NCBI GenBank assembly: GCA_013044035.1
Contig: JABEVE010000087.1
Coordinates: 1 to 50,775 of the forward strand
Reading direction: 5' to 3'
From: Burkholderiales bacterium
Lineage (GTDB): Bacteria > Pseudomonadota > Gammaproteobacteria > Burkholderiales > Burkholderiaceae_C
DNA length: 50,775 bases
Both the position numbers and the translations under genes were made by a program. This document shows, piece by piece, positions 1 through 8,239 of this stretch (positions are counted from its first letter, which is position 1; each line of letters begins with the position of its first letter). The notes under the pieces were generated by a model, which saw only the letters and a program-made list of their open reading frames with translations, did no database searches and was not told the origin of the DNA.

Positions 1-20
1 AAGCATGGTGCATCGGGCTC

Positions 21-92
21 TCAAGGAAACGCAGGGCTGCCCCAAGTTTCCTTGACATCCCCAGCGGCGGCTCGGCGAGCCCGCCCCTGGGG
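21..92 (-). terminator. tandem hairpins downstream of the OmpW gene
   Basis: Two inverted repeats lie just past the stop codon of the OmpW-like gene when read on the minus strand. The nearer has arms CCCCAG (59-64) and CTGGGG (87-92) with an inner GGCTC/GAGCC stem. The farther is a perfect 10-bp repeat, TCAAGGAAAC (21-30) and GTTTCCTTGA (46-55). Neither is followed by a clear run of T, so intrinsic termination is an inference; a transcript-stabilising structure would look the same. Confidence 0.4.
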
Positions 93-96
93 GACG

Positions 97-837
97 CTAG
101 AAGCTGTAGCCCACGGCCACGGTGTAGACGATGGGGTGGAAGTTGATGTGCGTCTTGGCCTGCGAGGTGATGAGGCTGGGGTTGATCGGCGAGTAGGACG
201 TGGACGTCAGATCGCTCTGCACATCGGCGACGGCCACGGTTCCGACCACCGACCAGCGTGGGTCGATGTGATAGATCAGCCCGGCGTGCGCGGCTGCGCC
301 CCAGGAATCCGACAGACTGATCTGGGTCGGGCCGAGATGGCTGGTGAGCGAACTCAGCGCCTTGGTGTTGGTGAAGCGCGTGTAGTTGATGCCCAGCCCG
401 ACGAAAGGATCCCACTTCGATTGCTTGCCGAGGATGTGGTAGTTGATGAAGGCCGTGGGCGAGATCACGTCGACATCGGTGATGCCCACTCCCGGCGTGA
501 CGCCGACTTTCGCCCAGTTGGCGCCCATGGCGTCGGTTCGCACCCGGGGCGGATAGCCAAGCACCAGCTCGAAGCTCCAGGGCCCGGGCAGGTCGCGGAC
601 AAAGGTTAAGCCGAGCGTCGCGGCATTGCCGACGTTCAAGTTCAACCCGGGCGGCGTGTTGTAGCCGCTCAGGTCGGCCGAGCTGGAATGGTTTTGCAAA
701 TAGGCCAGGCCGACGAACACGGTGTTGGGCGTGGCCGGATCCGCATGGGCGCTGGGTGCGGCAAGCACCGCAGCCAGGGTCAGCGCTGCCGCAACCGGAG
801 CCAGCGACCAGGATGATGGGCGCAGAAATGTTGTCAT
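97..837 (-). CDS. OmpW family outer membrane protein
   Basis: A 246-residue secreted protein. It has an N-terminal signal peptide with a likely cleavage after AHA near residue 32, many alternating beta-strand segments, the OmpW-type stretches SPTAFINYHILGKQ and WDPFVGLGINYTRF, and a C-terminal aromatic residue (GYSF-end) as expected for insertion by the Bam machinery. OmpW proteins are 8-stranded barrels that let small hydrophobic molecules cross the outer membrane. The ATG at 837 is preferred over an in-frame ATG at 873 because GAGGAG stands just upstream of it and the signal peptide then starts correctly. It follows the esterase lipoprotein gene by 22 bp on the same strand, so the two are probably co-transcribed. 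The substrate is unknown; an ester or its fatty product would suit the neighbour. Confidence 0.85.
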   Translation of the reverse strand: MTTFLRPSSWSLAPVAAALTLAAVLAAPSAHADPATPNTVFVGLAYLQNHSSSADLSGYNTPPGLNLNVGNAATLGLTFVRDLPGPWSFELVLGYPPRVRTDAMGANWAKVGVTPGVGITDVDVISPTAFINYHILGKQSKWDPFVGLGINYTRFTNTKALSSLTSHLGPTQISLSDSWGAAAHAGLIYHIDPRWSVVGTVAVADVQSDLTSTSYSPINPSLITSQAKTHINFHPIVYTVAVGYSF

Positions 838-859
838 GTGAGGTCTCCTCGTCGTGGGG

Positions 860-2167
860 TCAATTCCAGCCAAAACCCTTCATCGCCTGCAAGGTTGCGT
901 TGGCGATGACTTGATAGCCGGCGGGTGTGGGGTGAACCGAGTCGGCGAACAGCCAGGTGCCCAGATTGGCCGTGGTGGCGCCAGCAGCCGTGAAGGGGGT
1001 GTTCATGTTGCACAACAGGGAGCTGGTGGTCGCCGGGTTGCACCACGGCGTAGTGATGTTGGTGAAGCCGAACTGGGACGGATTGGCGATTTCCTGGTTC
1101 AGCAAGGCGAAGCCATCGAGCATCTTCACCGGCTGACCCTGCAAATCATTCGTCAAGCGCTGGTTGAACACCTGCACGAGGTTGGACAACAAATAGCAGG
1201 GCTGGGTGGGATCCTGGTTGTTGCAGACATAGCCAGCCGGTGGTGCGACGGGTGGCGTGGCGCCGGTGTAAGGCAAACCACGGCCAAATGGTGTGACCGA
1301 GGAATCCGGCAAGGTGTAGACGAGAACATACTGACCGCCTTTGGCGATGATGTTTTGCACCACGCCGGCCAGTTGATCGGCTGCCGCACCCACGGTGGCT
1401 TGTGCCACCGCCACAGCTTGCGAAGTCGCCTGCTGCTGCACTGTGGCGATCTGGGCCGCGGTCAGCTGGGTGCCGGCCTGGGCCGCCTGCGTCACCGCCT
1501 GCGTTACCGCCGCCGTGACCTGCGCGCTTACAGTGCCCAACGCGGTGAAGATGTCGTTGTTGCCGGCCAGCACGGTGATCAGCTGGCCACTGGTGAACGT
1601 ACTGAACTGGGTGAGATAGTTCTGCACCTGCTGCGTCACGGGAATGGTGAGCGCGCCGGTGCTATGGCCGATGCCATTCGGGTTGCTGACCATGGAGCCG
1701 CCCTGGGCGAAGTCATAACAACTCGATGTCGGGCCCAATGGGCAGTACACCGGGCTCGTGCTCGGCGTCGTGCTCAGCGGATTGAGATAGTTGCCCGCGT
1801 AGCCGATGAGGTTCGGAGACAAGCCAAGGCCCAGGCTCTTGGCCACGACATTGGTCCAGTTCCCGGTGAGTGCACCGTTGACGGTGAACTGACCACCTGC
1901 CGGATACGGCAGCCCGGTAAACGGCACTTGAGCGCCGTAGGTGCTCACGGCCGCAAGGGTGTAAGCGCCATCGTCAGACAGGCTGTCACCGAACACCACC
2001 ATGGCCTTGAAGCCGCCCGCCGGCGCTGCAGCCGGCGCCTTGCTCGCAGCGTTGACGCTGCTGACGGTCGACAGGGTCGGGGCGCTGGAGCCGCCTCCGC
2101 CTCCGCCGCAACCTGCAAGAGCCAATGCGCTGGCCAATGCCAGCGCAGTCCAAATGGGATAACGCAT
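860..2167 (-). CDS. SGNH/GDSL-family esterase, predicted lipoprotein
   Basis: A 435-residue hydrolase. The signal peptide ends in a lipobox, LAGC, with the lipidated Cys at position 20, followed by a glycine stretch and a Pro/Ala/Ser linker. Catalytic blocks of the GDSL family are visible: FGDSLSD with the nucleophile Ser62 (block I), AGNND at 201-205 (block III) and DSVH with Asp409 and His412 (block V). Residues 211-266 form an Ala/Gln/Thr/Val-rich insert that looks helical. Members hydrolyse lipids or other esters at the cell surface or in the periplasm. GGAG stands upstream of the ATG. It is the first gene of a likely operon with the OmpW-type porin. The exact substrate cannot be read from sequence. 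Confidence 0.85.
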   Translation of the reverse strand: MRYPIWTALALASALALAGCGGGGGGSSAPTLSTVSSVNAASKAPAAAPAGGFKAMVVFGDSLSDDGAYTLAAVSTYGAQVPFTGLPYPAGGQFTVNGALTGNWTNVVAKSLGLGLSPNLIGYAGNYLNPLSTTPSTSPVYCPLGPTSSCYDFAQGGSMVSNPNGIGHSTGALTIPVTQQVQNYLTQFSTFTSGQLITVLAGNNDIFTALGTVSAQVTAAVTQAVTQAAQAGTQLTAAQIATVQQQATSQAVAVAQATVGAAADQLAGVVQNIIAKGGQYVLVYTLPDSSVTPFGRGLPYTGATPPVAPPAGYVCNNQDPTQPCYLLSNLVQVFNQRLTNDLQGQPVKMLDGFALLNQEIANPSQFGFTNITTPWCNPATTSSLLCNMNTPFTAAGATTANLGTWLFADSVHPTPAGYQVIANATLQAMKGFGWN

Positions 2168-2538
2168 GCCGATGTCTCCAGAATGTTGTGGTCAATCGGC
2201 TGCAGCGCATGTAGAGCCTGCAGCCCTGTCACGGTAAAAGCACGACCGTTCGTTTAGGTTAAGCGAAGTGGCGTAGGGTGGCAAGTGCGAAAACCCCCGG
2301 GTTGCAAAAATCCGCCACTCCGGACTCAACAAGACACAACCGGGGACAGCGGCGCGCCTGTGTCCCCGGCACGGTGTCGGGTCCGGCGTGGCCCCAAGGC
2401 TCAGGGCCGTGGATACGCGAGTCGACTGGACAGAAAACGCGACGGCCAGCACGGGAATCGGGGCGGGACGATGGCGACAACCGCGTTTCGGCGAAGCTCC
2501 GGCCGGGCTGCTGGGTGGGCTGCGCGGGCGTGAAGCTG
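2168..2538. other. intergenic region without a supported gene
   Basis: About 370 bases between the start of the esterase gene and the terminator of the purE-purK-sua5 unit. I see no credible coding frame; the open frames here are overlaps of GC-rich sequence. It contains one strong hairpin, CCGGGGACA (2340-2348) with TGTCCCCGG (2361-2369), without a T-run. The esterase promoter should lie near 2180-2280, but no convincing -35/-10 pair stands out. Confidence 0.5.
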
Positions 2539-2564
2539 AAAAAACACCGTTGCGCCGCGCAACG
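2539..2564 (-). terminator. intrinsic terminator after tsaC/sua5
   Basis: Read on the minus strand, a perfect 7-bp stem CGTTGCG/CGCAACG with a 3-base loop (2548-2564) is followed by GTG and six T residues (2539-2544). It begins four bases after the stop codon of the sua5-like gene and would end the purE-purK-sua5 transcript. Confidence 0.8.
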
Positions 2565-2567
2565 TCC

Positions 2568-3674
2568 TCAGGCCTTCTCGGCCGCGGCCCGGTGCAGGCG
2601 GTCGCGTACCGCGTCCCAACGGGCATCGGCAGGCAGGACCTGGGCCCAGATGGTCTCGAGCCCGGCGGCGTCCAGTTCCCGCAAGGCCGCGTAAAGCGCC
2701 TGGGCGTAGGCCTGCGCCTCGGCCGGCATGGCCAGCCAGCGTGAGTGCCGATTGGCGCCGGGCGCGGCCCGTGGCGCCAGCACCCCGATGCGCTGCGCAA
2801 GCGGCCAAGCGGTGTCGAGCGCAGCGACCTGGACCATGCGCAATGGAGTGACCGGGGCGTAGTGCGAAGCGAGCGCGCCGGGCACCCGAGGTGCCTCTGG
2901 CGCTGCGTCCGTTGCCTGGACTGCCAGGCCTGGTTCCAGGTCCGCGCGCTGTGGTTGCAGTCGCGTGCCCTGAAGCCGATGCGGCGGCGCCAGCAGACTT
3001 TGCTCTGTGCACCCCAGCGCGGCCGCGATAGCCTGCGCCTGCACACCGCCCGGGCGCAGGATACGTGGCAGGCCGTCCATGGTGTGCAGGCGCGAGCAGT
3101 CGACGATGGTGCTTTCGATGCCCACCGCGCAGGCACCGCCGTCGAGCACCAGGGATACGGCCGCGCCCAATTCACTGCGCACATGGGCCGCGGTCGTGGG
3201 GCTGATGCGGCCGAAACGGTTGGCCGAAGGCGCGGCCAAGCCGCCTTGCCCGCCTCGGAACGACGCCAGCACAGCTTGGGCCACGGGGTGGTCGGGGCAG
3301 CGCAAAGCGATGGTGTCTTGCCCGCCAGCGCAAGCCTCGGCGGCGCCGGCGCGCCGCGGCAGCACCAGCGTCAACGGGCCGGGCCAGAAAGTGGCCATGA
3401 GCTTGCCGGCCACATCGGACAACTCGGCAGCCCAGCGCATGGGGTCGGCGTCGCGGCGCAGATGGACGATGACGGGATGATTCGCCGGACGGCCCTTGGC
3501 AGCGTAGATCTTCGCCACGGCCTGGGGGTTGGCGGCGTCTGCGGCCAGGCCGTACACCGTCTCGGTGGGCAGACCGACGAGTTCTCCGGCTTCGAGCAAG
3601 CGTGCGGCCTGGACGATCTCGCGGGGATGGGTGGCCTCCGTGACCCGCTGCGGCCCACCGGCTTCGGCTTGCAT
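2568..3674 (-). CDS. sua5: L-threonylcarbamoyladenylate synthase (Sua5/TsaC type)
   Basis: A 368-residue protein that makes threonylcarbamoyl-AMP from threonine, bicarbonate and ATP, the first step of t6A modification of ANN-decoding tRNAs. The YrdC-like domain fills the N-terminal half, with LPTETVYGLAADA, the nucleotide-binding KGRPANHP stretch and SANRFGRISPTTA. The extra 150 or so C-terminal residues match the long Sua5 form rather than the short TsaC form. The start ATG (3674) shares one base with the purK stop (TGATG), so the pair is translationally coupled. A much longer frame runs upstream through purK out of phase and is not a gene. TsaB of the same pathway is encoded at 16499-17269. 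Confidence 0.92.
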   Translation of the reverse strand: MQAEAGGPQRVTEATHPREIVQAARLLEAGELVGLPTETVYGLAADAANPQAVAKIYAAKGRPANHPVIVHLRRDADPMRWAAELSDVAGKLMATFWPGPLTLVLPRRAGAAEACAGGQDTIALRCPDHPVAQAVLASFRGGQGGLAAPSANRFGRISPTTAAHVRSELGAAVSLVLDGGACAVGIESTIVDCSRLHTMDGLPRILRPGGVQAQAIAAALGCTEQSLLAPPHRLQGTRLQPQRADLEPGLAVQATDAAPEAPRVPGALASHYAPVTPLRMVQVAALDTAWPLAQRIGVLAPRAAPGANRHSRWLAMPAEAQAYAQALYAALRELDAAGLETIWAQVLPADARWDAVRDRLHRAAAEKA

Positions 3675-4849
3675 CAGAAGGGCTCCAGCCCGAGCACGCT
3701 GCACGCCTGCACTGCGGCCTGGGCGGCTTGTGCCGTTGTGGCCGCGGTGAAGGTGAGGTGGCCCATCTTGCGTGCGCGGCGTGGCTCGCGTTTGCCATAG
3801 AGATGCAGGTGCGCGCCGGGCAGGGCCAGCACACCGGCCCAGTCGGGCTCGCGCTGCTGGCCGGAGGGGTCGAACCAAACATCGCCCAGCAAGTTGAGCA
3901 TGACGGCTGTGCTGTGCTGGCGCGGCGCGACCAATGGGGCGCCGACGAGGGCGCGCACTTGCAGATCGAATTGCGAGACGTCGCAAGAGTCCAGCGTGTG
4001 ATGGCCGGAGTTGTGCGGGCGCGGCGCCATCTCGTTGGCCACCAGGCTGCCGTCGCCGAGCACGAAAAATTCCACGCACAGCACGCCCACGTAGTCCAGC
4101 CCCTGGGCGATAGTCTGCGCAGCCTGCACCGCGCGCTGCGCCAGGGTGGGGTCCAGGGCGGAGGACGGCGCGAAGCTGGCGAACAGAATGCCGTCGCGAT
4201 GCAGGTTCTGCTGTGGCGGCAAGTGGACGATCTGGCCGTCCCGCCCACGGGCCAGGATGACGGACAGCTCCAGGCGCAGGTCGAGTTTGCGCTCCAGCAC
4301 GCACGTCACGCCACCGAGGGCGCGCCAGGCGGCCGGAAGATCGGCGGCATGGACCACCGGCATCTGGCCCTTGCCGTCGTAGCCCAGGCGCGCAGTTTTG
4401 AGAATGCCCGGCAACAGCGATTCGAGGTGCGCGGCACGCGCATCGTCCTCGCAGGTGATGACCGCATGCGGCGCGCAGGCCACGCCCAGGCGCGTGAACA
4501 GAGCCTTCTCGGCGGTGCGGTCCTGGCACACGGCCACGGCAGGCGCGTGCGGCGCGAGTTGCACATGGGCGTCCAGCCAGTCGAGCGTCGCGGCCGGAAC
4601 GTTCTCGAACTCGATGGTCACGGCCGCCGTGTTGCGCGCGAGTTGGTGCAAGGCGTCGACATCGTCGTAGGCCGCGCGGAGATGGTGCGGCGCGACCTGT
4701 GCGGCCGGCGCATGGGCGTCGGGCTCCAGCACGGCCACGGCATAGCCGGCGGCCTGCGCCGCCTGCGCAAACATGCGTCCGAGCTGGCCACCGCCGAGCA
4801 CGCCGAGTGTCGCGCCGGGAGCGATGAAGTCTGTGGGAGAGTCGGTCAT
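3674..4849 (-). CDS. purK: N5-carboxyaminoimidazole ribonucleotide synthase PurK
   Basis: A 391-residue ATP-grasp enzyme that uses ATP and bicarbonate to carboxylate aminoimidazole ribonucleotide to N5-CAIR in de novo purine synthesis. The N-terminal dinucleotide-type loop reads LGGGQLGRMFAQAAQAAG, and the ATP-grasp metal site is seen in VEFFVLGDGSLVANEMAPRP followed by HNSGHHTLD. Length is normal for the family. It lies 141 bp downstream of purE and overlaps sua5 by one base. PurE, encoded just upstream, consumes its product. Confidence 0.95.
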   Translation of the reverse strand: MTDSPTDFIAPGATLGVLGGGQLGRMFAQAAQAAGYAVAVLEPDAHAPAAQVAPHHLRAAYDDVDALHQLARNTAAVTIEFENVPAATLDWLDAHVQLAPHAPAVAVCQDRTAEKALFTRLGVACAPHAVITCEDDARAAHLESLLPGILKTARLGYDGKGQMPVVHAADLPAAWRALGGVTCVLERKLDLRLELSVILARGRDGQIVHLPPQQNLHRDGILFASFAPSSALDPTLAQRAVQAAQTIAQGLDYVGVLCVEFFVLGDGSLVANEMAPRPHNSGHHTLDSCDVSQFDLQVRALVGAPLVAPRQHSTAVMLNLLGDVWFDPSGQQREPDWAGVLALPGAHLHLYGKREPRRARKMGHLTFTAATTAQAAQAAVQACSVLGLEPF

Positions 4850-4990
4850 GCGGGCATCAGCTCAAGAAAAGTGGAGCGAGAACAGCGGGCTTGATCGCAA
4901 CTGCGAAGCGCAAAGCGCACAAGGTGAGGCCTGGCGTGCGACGATGCGCACAAGCCAGCGAGAGTGCCGGCACGCCAAGCGCGGACACCC

Positions 4991-5473
4991 TCAAAGCCCG
5001 ACACGCATGGCCTCGGCCTGTGCGGTTTGCTCGGCGCGAAAGGCATCGAGCCTGGCCAGCAGCGCAGCGTCGTGCGCCGCCAGCATGGCCAGCGCGAACA
5101 GCGCAGCATTGGCTGCACCGGCCTCGCCGATGGCGAAGGTTGCCACCGGAATGCCCTTGGGCATCTGCACGATGGACAGGAGCGAGTCTTCGCCACGCAG
5201 GTATTTGCTGGGCACGGGCACGCCCAGCACCGGCACGGTGGTCTTGGCCGCCAGCATGCCGGGCAAATGCGCGGCACCACCGGCGCCGGCGATGATGGCC
5301 GCCAGGCCACGCCCGCGCGCGGTTTCGGCGTAAGCGAACAAGGTGTCGGGCATGCGGTGGGCCGAAACCACGCGGGCTTCGTGAGCCACGTCGAAGCGTG
5401 CCAGCATCTCGGCCGCGTGCCGCATCACGTCCCAGTCGGAACTTGAACCCATCACCACACCGATCAAGGCCAT
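4991..5473 (-). CDS. purE: N5-carboxyaminoimidazole ribonucleotide mutase PurE
   Basis: A 160-residue class I PurE, which moves the carboxyl group of N5-CAIR to give CAIR. Family signatures are [13 protein letters not shown] at the start, SAHRMPD with the catalytic His, and GGAAHLPGM. Its length is typical. It is the first gene of purE-purK-sua5. Its 5' leader holds a perfect 8-bp hairpin (5507-5529), described separately. It is divergent from the thioredoxin-TPR gene. Confidence 0.95.
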   Translation of the reverse strand: MALIGVVMGSSSDWDVMRHAAEMLARFDVAHEARVVSAHRMPDTLFAYAETARGRGLAAIIAGAGGAAHLPGMLAAKTTVPVLGVPVPSKYLRGEDSLLSIVQMPKGIPVATFAIGEAGAANAALFALAMLAAHDAALLARLDAFRAEQTAQAEAMRVGL

Positions 5474-5506
5474 GCCGTGTTCTTTCGCGTTGCGTGTCGA
5501 TACGGA

Positions 5507-5529
5507 GCTTTCGGTCTTGCTCCGAAAGC
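5507..5529 (-). promoter_or_regulatory. hairpin in the purE leader / divergent promoter region
   Basis: A perfect inverted repeat GCTTTCGG (5507-5514) and CCGAAAGC (5522-5529), loop of 7, lies 34 bases upstream of purE in the 187-bp divergent spacer. A TAAAAT element on the minus strand at 5532-5537 could serve as the purE -10. The repeat could be an RNA hairpin of the purE leader or a protein operator; no known riboswitch fold is recognisable. Confidence 0.35.
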
Positions 5530-5660
5530 CTTCTATTTTACGGGGCCGTATGCTTGTGGCTAGCGTTCAGTCTCGCCCGGCGAGCCCCCGCGCCCTGTCT
5601 TGCGGGGCGACCTGGAAATCGGCCGCGGCGCCCCCATCTGTGCGTTTTGGAGAACTCATC

Positions 5661-6551
5661 ATGATCGACGCAACCCTGACGAATTTCGAAACCGAGGTGG
5701 TCGAAACCTCGAAGACCATGCCTGTTCTGGTGGACCTGTGGGCGCCGTGGTGCGGCCCCTGCCGCAGCCTGGGCCCGGTGCTGGAAAAGCTGGAAACCAG
5801 TTACGACGGCCGCTTCAAACTGGTGAAGGTCAACACCGAGGAGGAGCAGGAACTGGCCCAGGCTTTCGGTGTGCGCAGCATTCCGATGGTGGTGTTGATG
5901 AAAGACGGCCAGCCGGTGGACGGCTTCGTCGGCGCCCTGCCCGAAGGGCAGATTCGTGAGTTCCTCGACAAACATGTGCCTGCTGTGGCGGACCAGGAAG
6001 ATGACGCCCAGGATGTGCCGGATGCCATGGCAGATGCTGCGCCGGTCTCCGCGTTGGAGCAACTGCAGCAAGCGCTGGCCACCAACCCGGCGAACGATGC
6101 GGCGCGGGGCGAGTACGTCAAGCTGCTGTTGCAGGAGGGCCGCCTGGACGACGCGCGCCGCGCCTTCGAGCCGCTGTCAGGCAAAGTGGCCATCGACCGC
6201 ATGGCGAGTGCGCTGAAGCACTGGCTGGACGCCATCGACGCCACTGCAACGACTGCCGACATCGGCACGTTGCAAGCGACCATCGCGGCCAACAAGCGCG
6301 ACTTCACCGCCCGCTTTGCCCTGGCGCAGCACCATATGGCGGGACAGCGCTGGACCGATGCGATGGACGAACTGCTCGACATCCTCATGCGCGACAAGAA
6401 CTGGAACGGGGATGCCGCGCGCAAGGCTTATGTCGCCATCCTCGAACTGATCGCGCCACCGGTGGCCAAGCCGGCGGAAGGCCAGGCGCCTGCCACCGAC
6501 CCCACGGTGGAAAGTTACCGCCGCCGCCTGAGCATGGTGGTCTTGAGTTGA
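5661..6551 (+). CDS. thioredoxin-fold TPR protein (CnoX/YbbN family)
   Basis: A 296-residue protein. Residues 1-110 are a thioredoxin domain with WCGPC (Cys31, Cys34) and the cis-proline loop RSIPMVV. Residues from about 130 on are helical repeats of the tetratricopeptide kind, the CnoX/YbbN layout. These proteins are holdases that hand stress-damaged clients to chaperones. The E. coli protein lacks the first active-site Cys, while the Caulobacter one keeps a reducing CxxC, as seen here, so real thioredoxin activity is likely. The start at 5661 is chosen because GGAG sits 8 bases upstream and the domain begins there; the open frame extends further upstream without support. It lies between purE and purC on the opposite strand. 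Confidence 0.88.
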   Translation: MIDATLTNFETEVVETSKTMPVLVDLWAPWCGPCRSLGPVLEKLETSYDGRFKLVKVNTEEEQELAQAFGVRSIPMVVLMKDGQPVDGFVGALPEGQIREFLDKHVPAVADQEDDAQDVPDAMADAAPVSALEQLQQALATNPANDAARGEYVKLLLQEGRLDDARRAFEPLSGKVAIDRMASALKHWLDAIDATATTADIGTLQATIAANKRDFTARFALAQHHMAGQRWTDAMDELLDILMRDKNWNGDAARKAYVAILELIAPPVAKPAEGQAPATDPTVESYRRRLSMVVLS

Positions 6552-6596
6552 GATGCCGACATTCGGCTTTGGATGCCTCGTGTCGGAACCGGTGGA

Positions 6597-7487
6597 TCAC
6601 GCCGGGCCGGTGATGCGCTCGAGCGCCTCGCGGTATTTGGCCGCGGTGCCGTCGAGCACCTTGGGCGGCAACGTGGGGGGTGGTGGCCGCTTGGTCCAGC
6701 CGGGTACGGTTTCCAGCCAATCACGCAGGAATTGCTTATCGAAGCTCGGCGGCGAGATGCCCTCGCGCCACTGGTCTGCCGGCCAGAACCGCGAGGAGTC
6801 TGGCGTGAGCGCCTCGTCCATCCACACCAGGCGGCCCTGCTTGTCCAGACCGAACTCGAACTTGGTGTCAGCCAAAATGATGCCTCGCGCTTTGGCATAC
6901 GCCGCCGCGCGGCTGTAAACCTCCAGGCTGATGTCGCGCACCTGCCCGGCGAGTTCCACACCGATGAGTCGCACCATCTGCCCGAAGTCGATGTTCTCGT
7001 CGTGCTCGCCCAGCGCAGCCTTGGTGGCCGGCGTGAAAATGGGGTGCGGCAGACGGGCTGCCTGCTGCAGACCATGCGGTAAGTCCACGCCACACACCTT
7101 GCCGCTGGCCTGATAGTCTTTCCAGCCCGAGCCCGCCAGGTAACCCCGCACGACGGCCTCGACCGGCAGTGGCTTGAGACGCTTGACGACCAGGGCGCGG
7201 CCCCGGACCTGCTCGCGTTCGTGCTCGGCCACCACACTTTCGGGGTCGATGCCGGTGAGATGATTGGGCACCACGTCTTCCAGCAAGCCGAACCAGAAGC
7301 ACGAGATGCGCGCGAGCATTTCCCCCTTGCCTGCAATGCCCTGGTCCATCACCACGTCGAAGGCCGAGATGCGGTCGCTCGCCACCATCAGCATGAGGTC
7401 GTCGTCCACGGCGTAGTTGTCGCGCACTTTGCCACGCGAGAGCAGAGGCAGGGACGTGATGGAGGTCGTGAGTAGGGCTGAAGTCAT
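6597..7487 (-). CDS. purC: phosphoribosylaminoimidazole-succinocarboxamide synthase PurC
   Basis: A 296-residue SAICAR synthase, which joins aspartate to CAIR with ATP in purine synthesis, using the product of PurE. Motifs seen are [35 protein letters not shown], and [10 protein letters not shown] with [12 protein letters not shown] in the second half. The length equals that of long betaproteobacterial PurC proteins. The gene converges with the thioredoxin-TPR gene (45 bp between stops). A possible -10, TACAAT on the minus strand, lies about 35 bases upstream of the ATG, without a good -35. Confidence 0.95.
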   Translation of the reverse strand: MTSALLTTSITSLPLLSRGKVRDNYAVDDDLMLMVASDRISAFDVVMDQGIAGKGEMLARISCFWFGLLEDVVPNHLTGIDPESVVAEHEREQVRGRALVVKRLKPLPVEAVVRGYLAGSGWKDYQASGKVCGVDLPHGLQQAARLPHPIFTPATKAALGEHDENIDFGQMVRLIGVELAGQVRDISLEVYSRAAAYAKARGIILADTKFEFGLDKQGRLVWMDEALTPDSSRFWPADQWREGISPPSFDKQFLRDWLETVPGWTKRPPPPTLPPKVLDGTAAKYREALERITGPA

Positions 7488-7532
7488 GCGGCTGAGTGGT
7501 CGGCTTGGGAATGCCTGGAATTGTAGGCGTCG

Positions 7533-7937
7533 CTAGCGGCGGCACGAGGCTTGCCACGCAGGTCTTGCGGCATCCCATGATGCGCAGACGGCTGTCTCGG
7601 GCCGAAATCCGACCTTGTCCAGGATGGTGCAGCCTTCGCGGCTGATGGGTCGCTGCTGGTCCAGGTGCGGGCTGCACAGCCATGAACCGGCAGGATCGTG
7701 ACCATACCCCTCCTCGAGCATGCCGCGCAGCACGAAGAACTGTTCACGCCGGGGATGAGCGTACGTGGCAAACAATGAGCCCGGCACAACGCGCATCAAC
7801 GATAGGGCGCGACCAGTTTCGCGCAGTTCGCGCTCCGGCGGGTTGTGCCGGACACCGGCAGCCCGAAGGGTATGTCGCTCAGCATAAACACCGAGGCCAG
7901 GTGAAACGCTTGGACACAGTCGATACAAGGCAGCCAC
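7533..7937 (-). pseudogene. degenerate ChrR-like cupin
   Basis: The frame reads up to 134 residues. Its middle resembles the cupin of ChrR-type proteins: VVPGSLFATYAHPRREQ, FFVLRGMLEEGYGHDPAGSW, then ISREGCTILDKVGF. In typical members the first metal site is HxHPGGEE and the last is SSHAP. Here the first His is Tyr, GGEE is RREQ and the last His is replaced (DQQRP), so metal binding is probably lost. The only start at the 5' end of the frame is a GTG without a ribosome-binding site. I read it as a decayed gene; a short divergent functional cupin is possible. It lies in a 750-bp stretch between purC and the rhodanese gene. Confidence 0.4.
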
Positions 7938-8239
7938 ATTTACTCAGTACAGTATCTATTAGAGTGCAAGACAACCATGGATCGCTCTCCACGTTGACAT
8001 GGTCAGGCGCGACAACTGCCCAGCAGCGTCTTGTCGTGCCGCCCGAATGCCGTGGTGGCCTGCCGCAGTTCGCACCCCGGCGAACTGCGGCAGGCCAGGT
8101 GCCATGAACACGTTTCGCGCGGCCTGCCGAGAGGTGCGCTGCGGGGAAAAGAGGTCGGCAATGATGGTGGACTCAAGCCGACGCATGAATCTGCAGTTTT
8201 GGATGCTGTCTGATCGATTGAAACCGAGGAGGAGTTGAC
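7938..8239. other. non-coding stretch upstream of the rhodanese gene
   Basis: About 300 bases with no supported gene. It starts with an AT-rich patch (7938-7980) that could carry a promoter, contains the perfect palindrome at 8056-8097, and ends in a strong ribosome-binding site, AGGAGGAG, at 8227-8234 for the rhodanese gene. Upstream of the palindrome there is a weaker repeat (GCGCGACAA and TTGTCGTGC near 8008-8040). Confidence 0.5.
8056..8097. repeat. perfect 18-bp inverted repeat
   Basis: The arms TGGCCTGCCGCAGTTCGC (8056-8073) and GCGAACTGCGGCAGGCCA (8080-8097) are exact reverse complements around the six bases ACCCCG. It lies 143 bases upstream of the rhodanese ATG. No T-run follows on either strand, so it is not a plain intrinsic terminator. 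REP-like element, operator or leader hairpin are all possible. Confidence 0.9.

Noticed and set aside
2340-2369. Second terminator for sua5
   Set aside because: The stem is strong but lies 170 bases beyond a complete terminator and has no T-run.
3675-4529. Upstream extension of the sua5 frame to 653 residues
   Set aside because: It runs through purK out of phase, and the Sua5 domain starts at the ATG that overlaps the purK stop.
5474-5660. Purine riboswitch upstream of purE
   Set aside because: Only one hairpin is present; the three-way junction and conserved loops of purine or PRPP aptamers are not seen.
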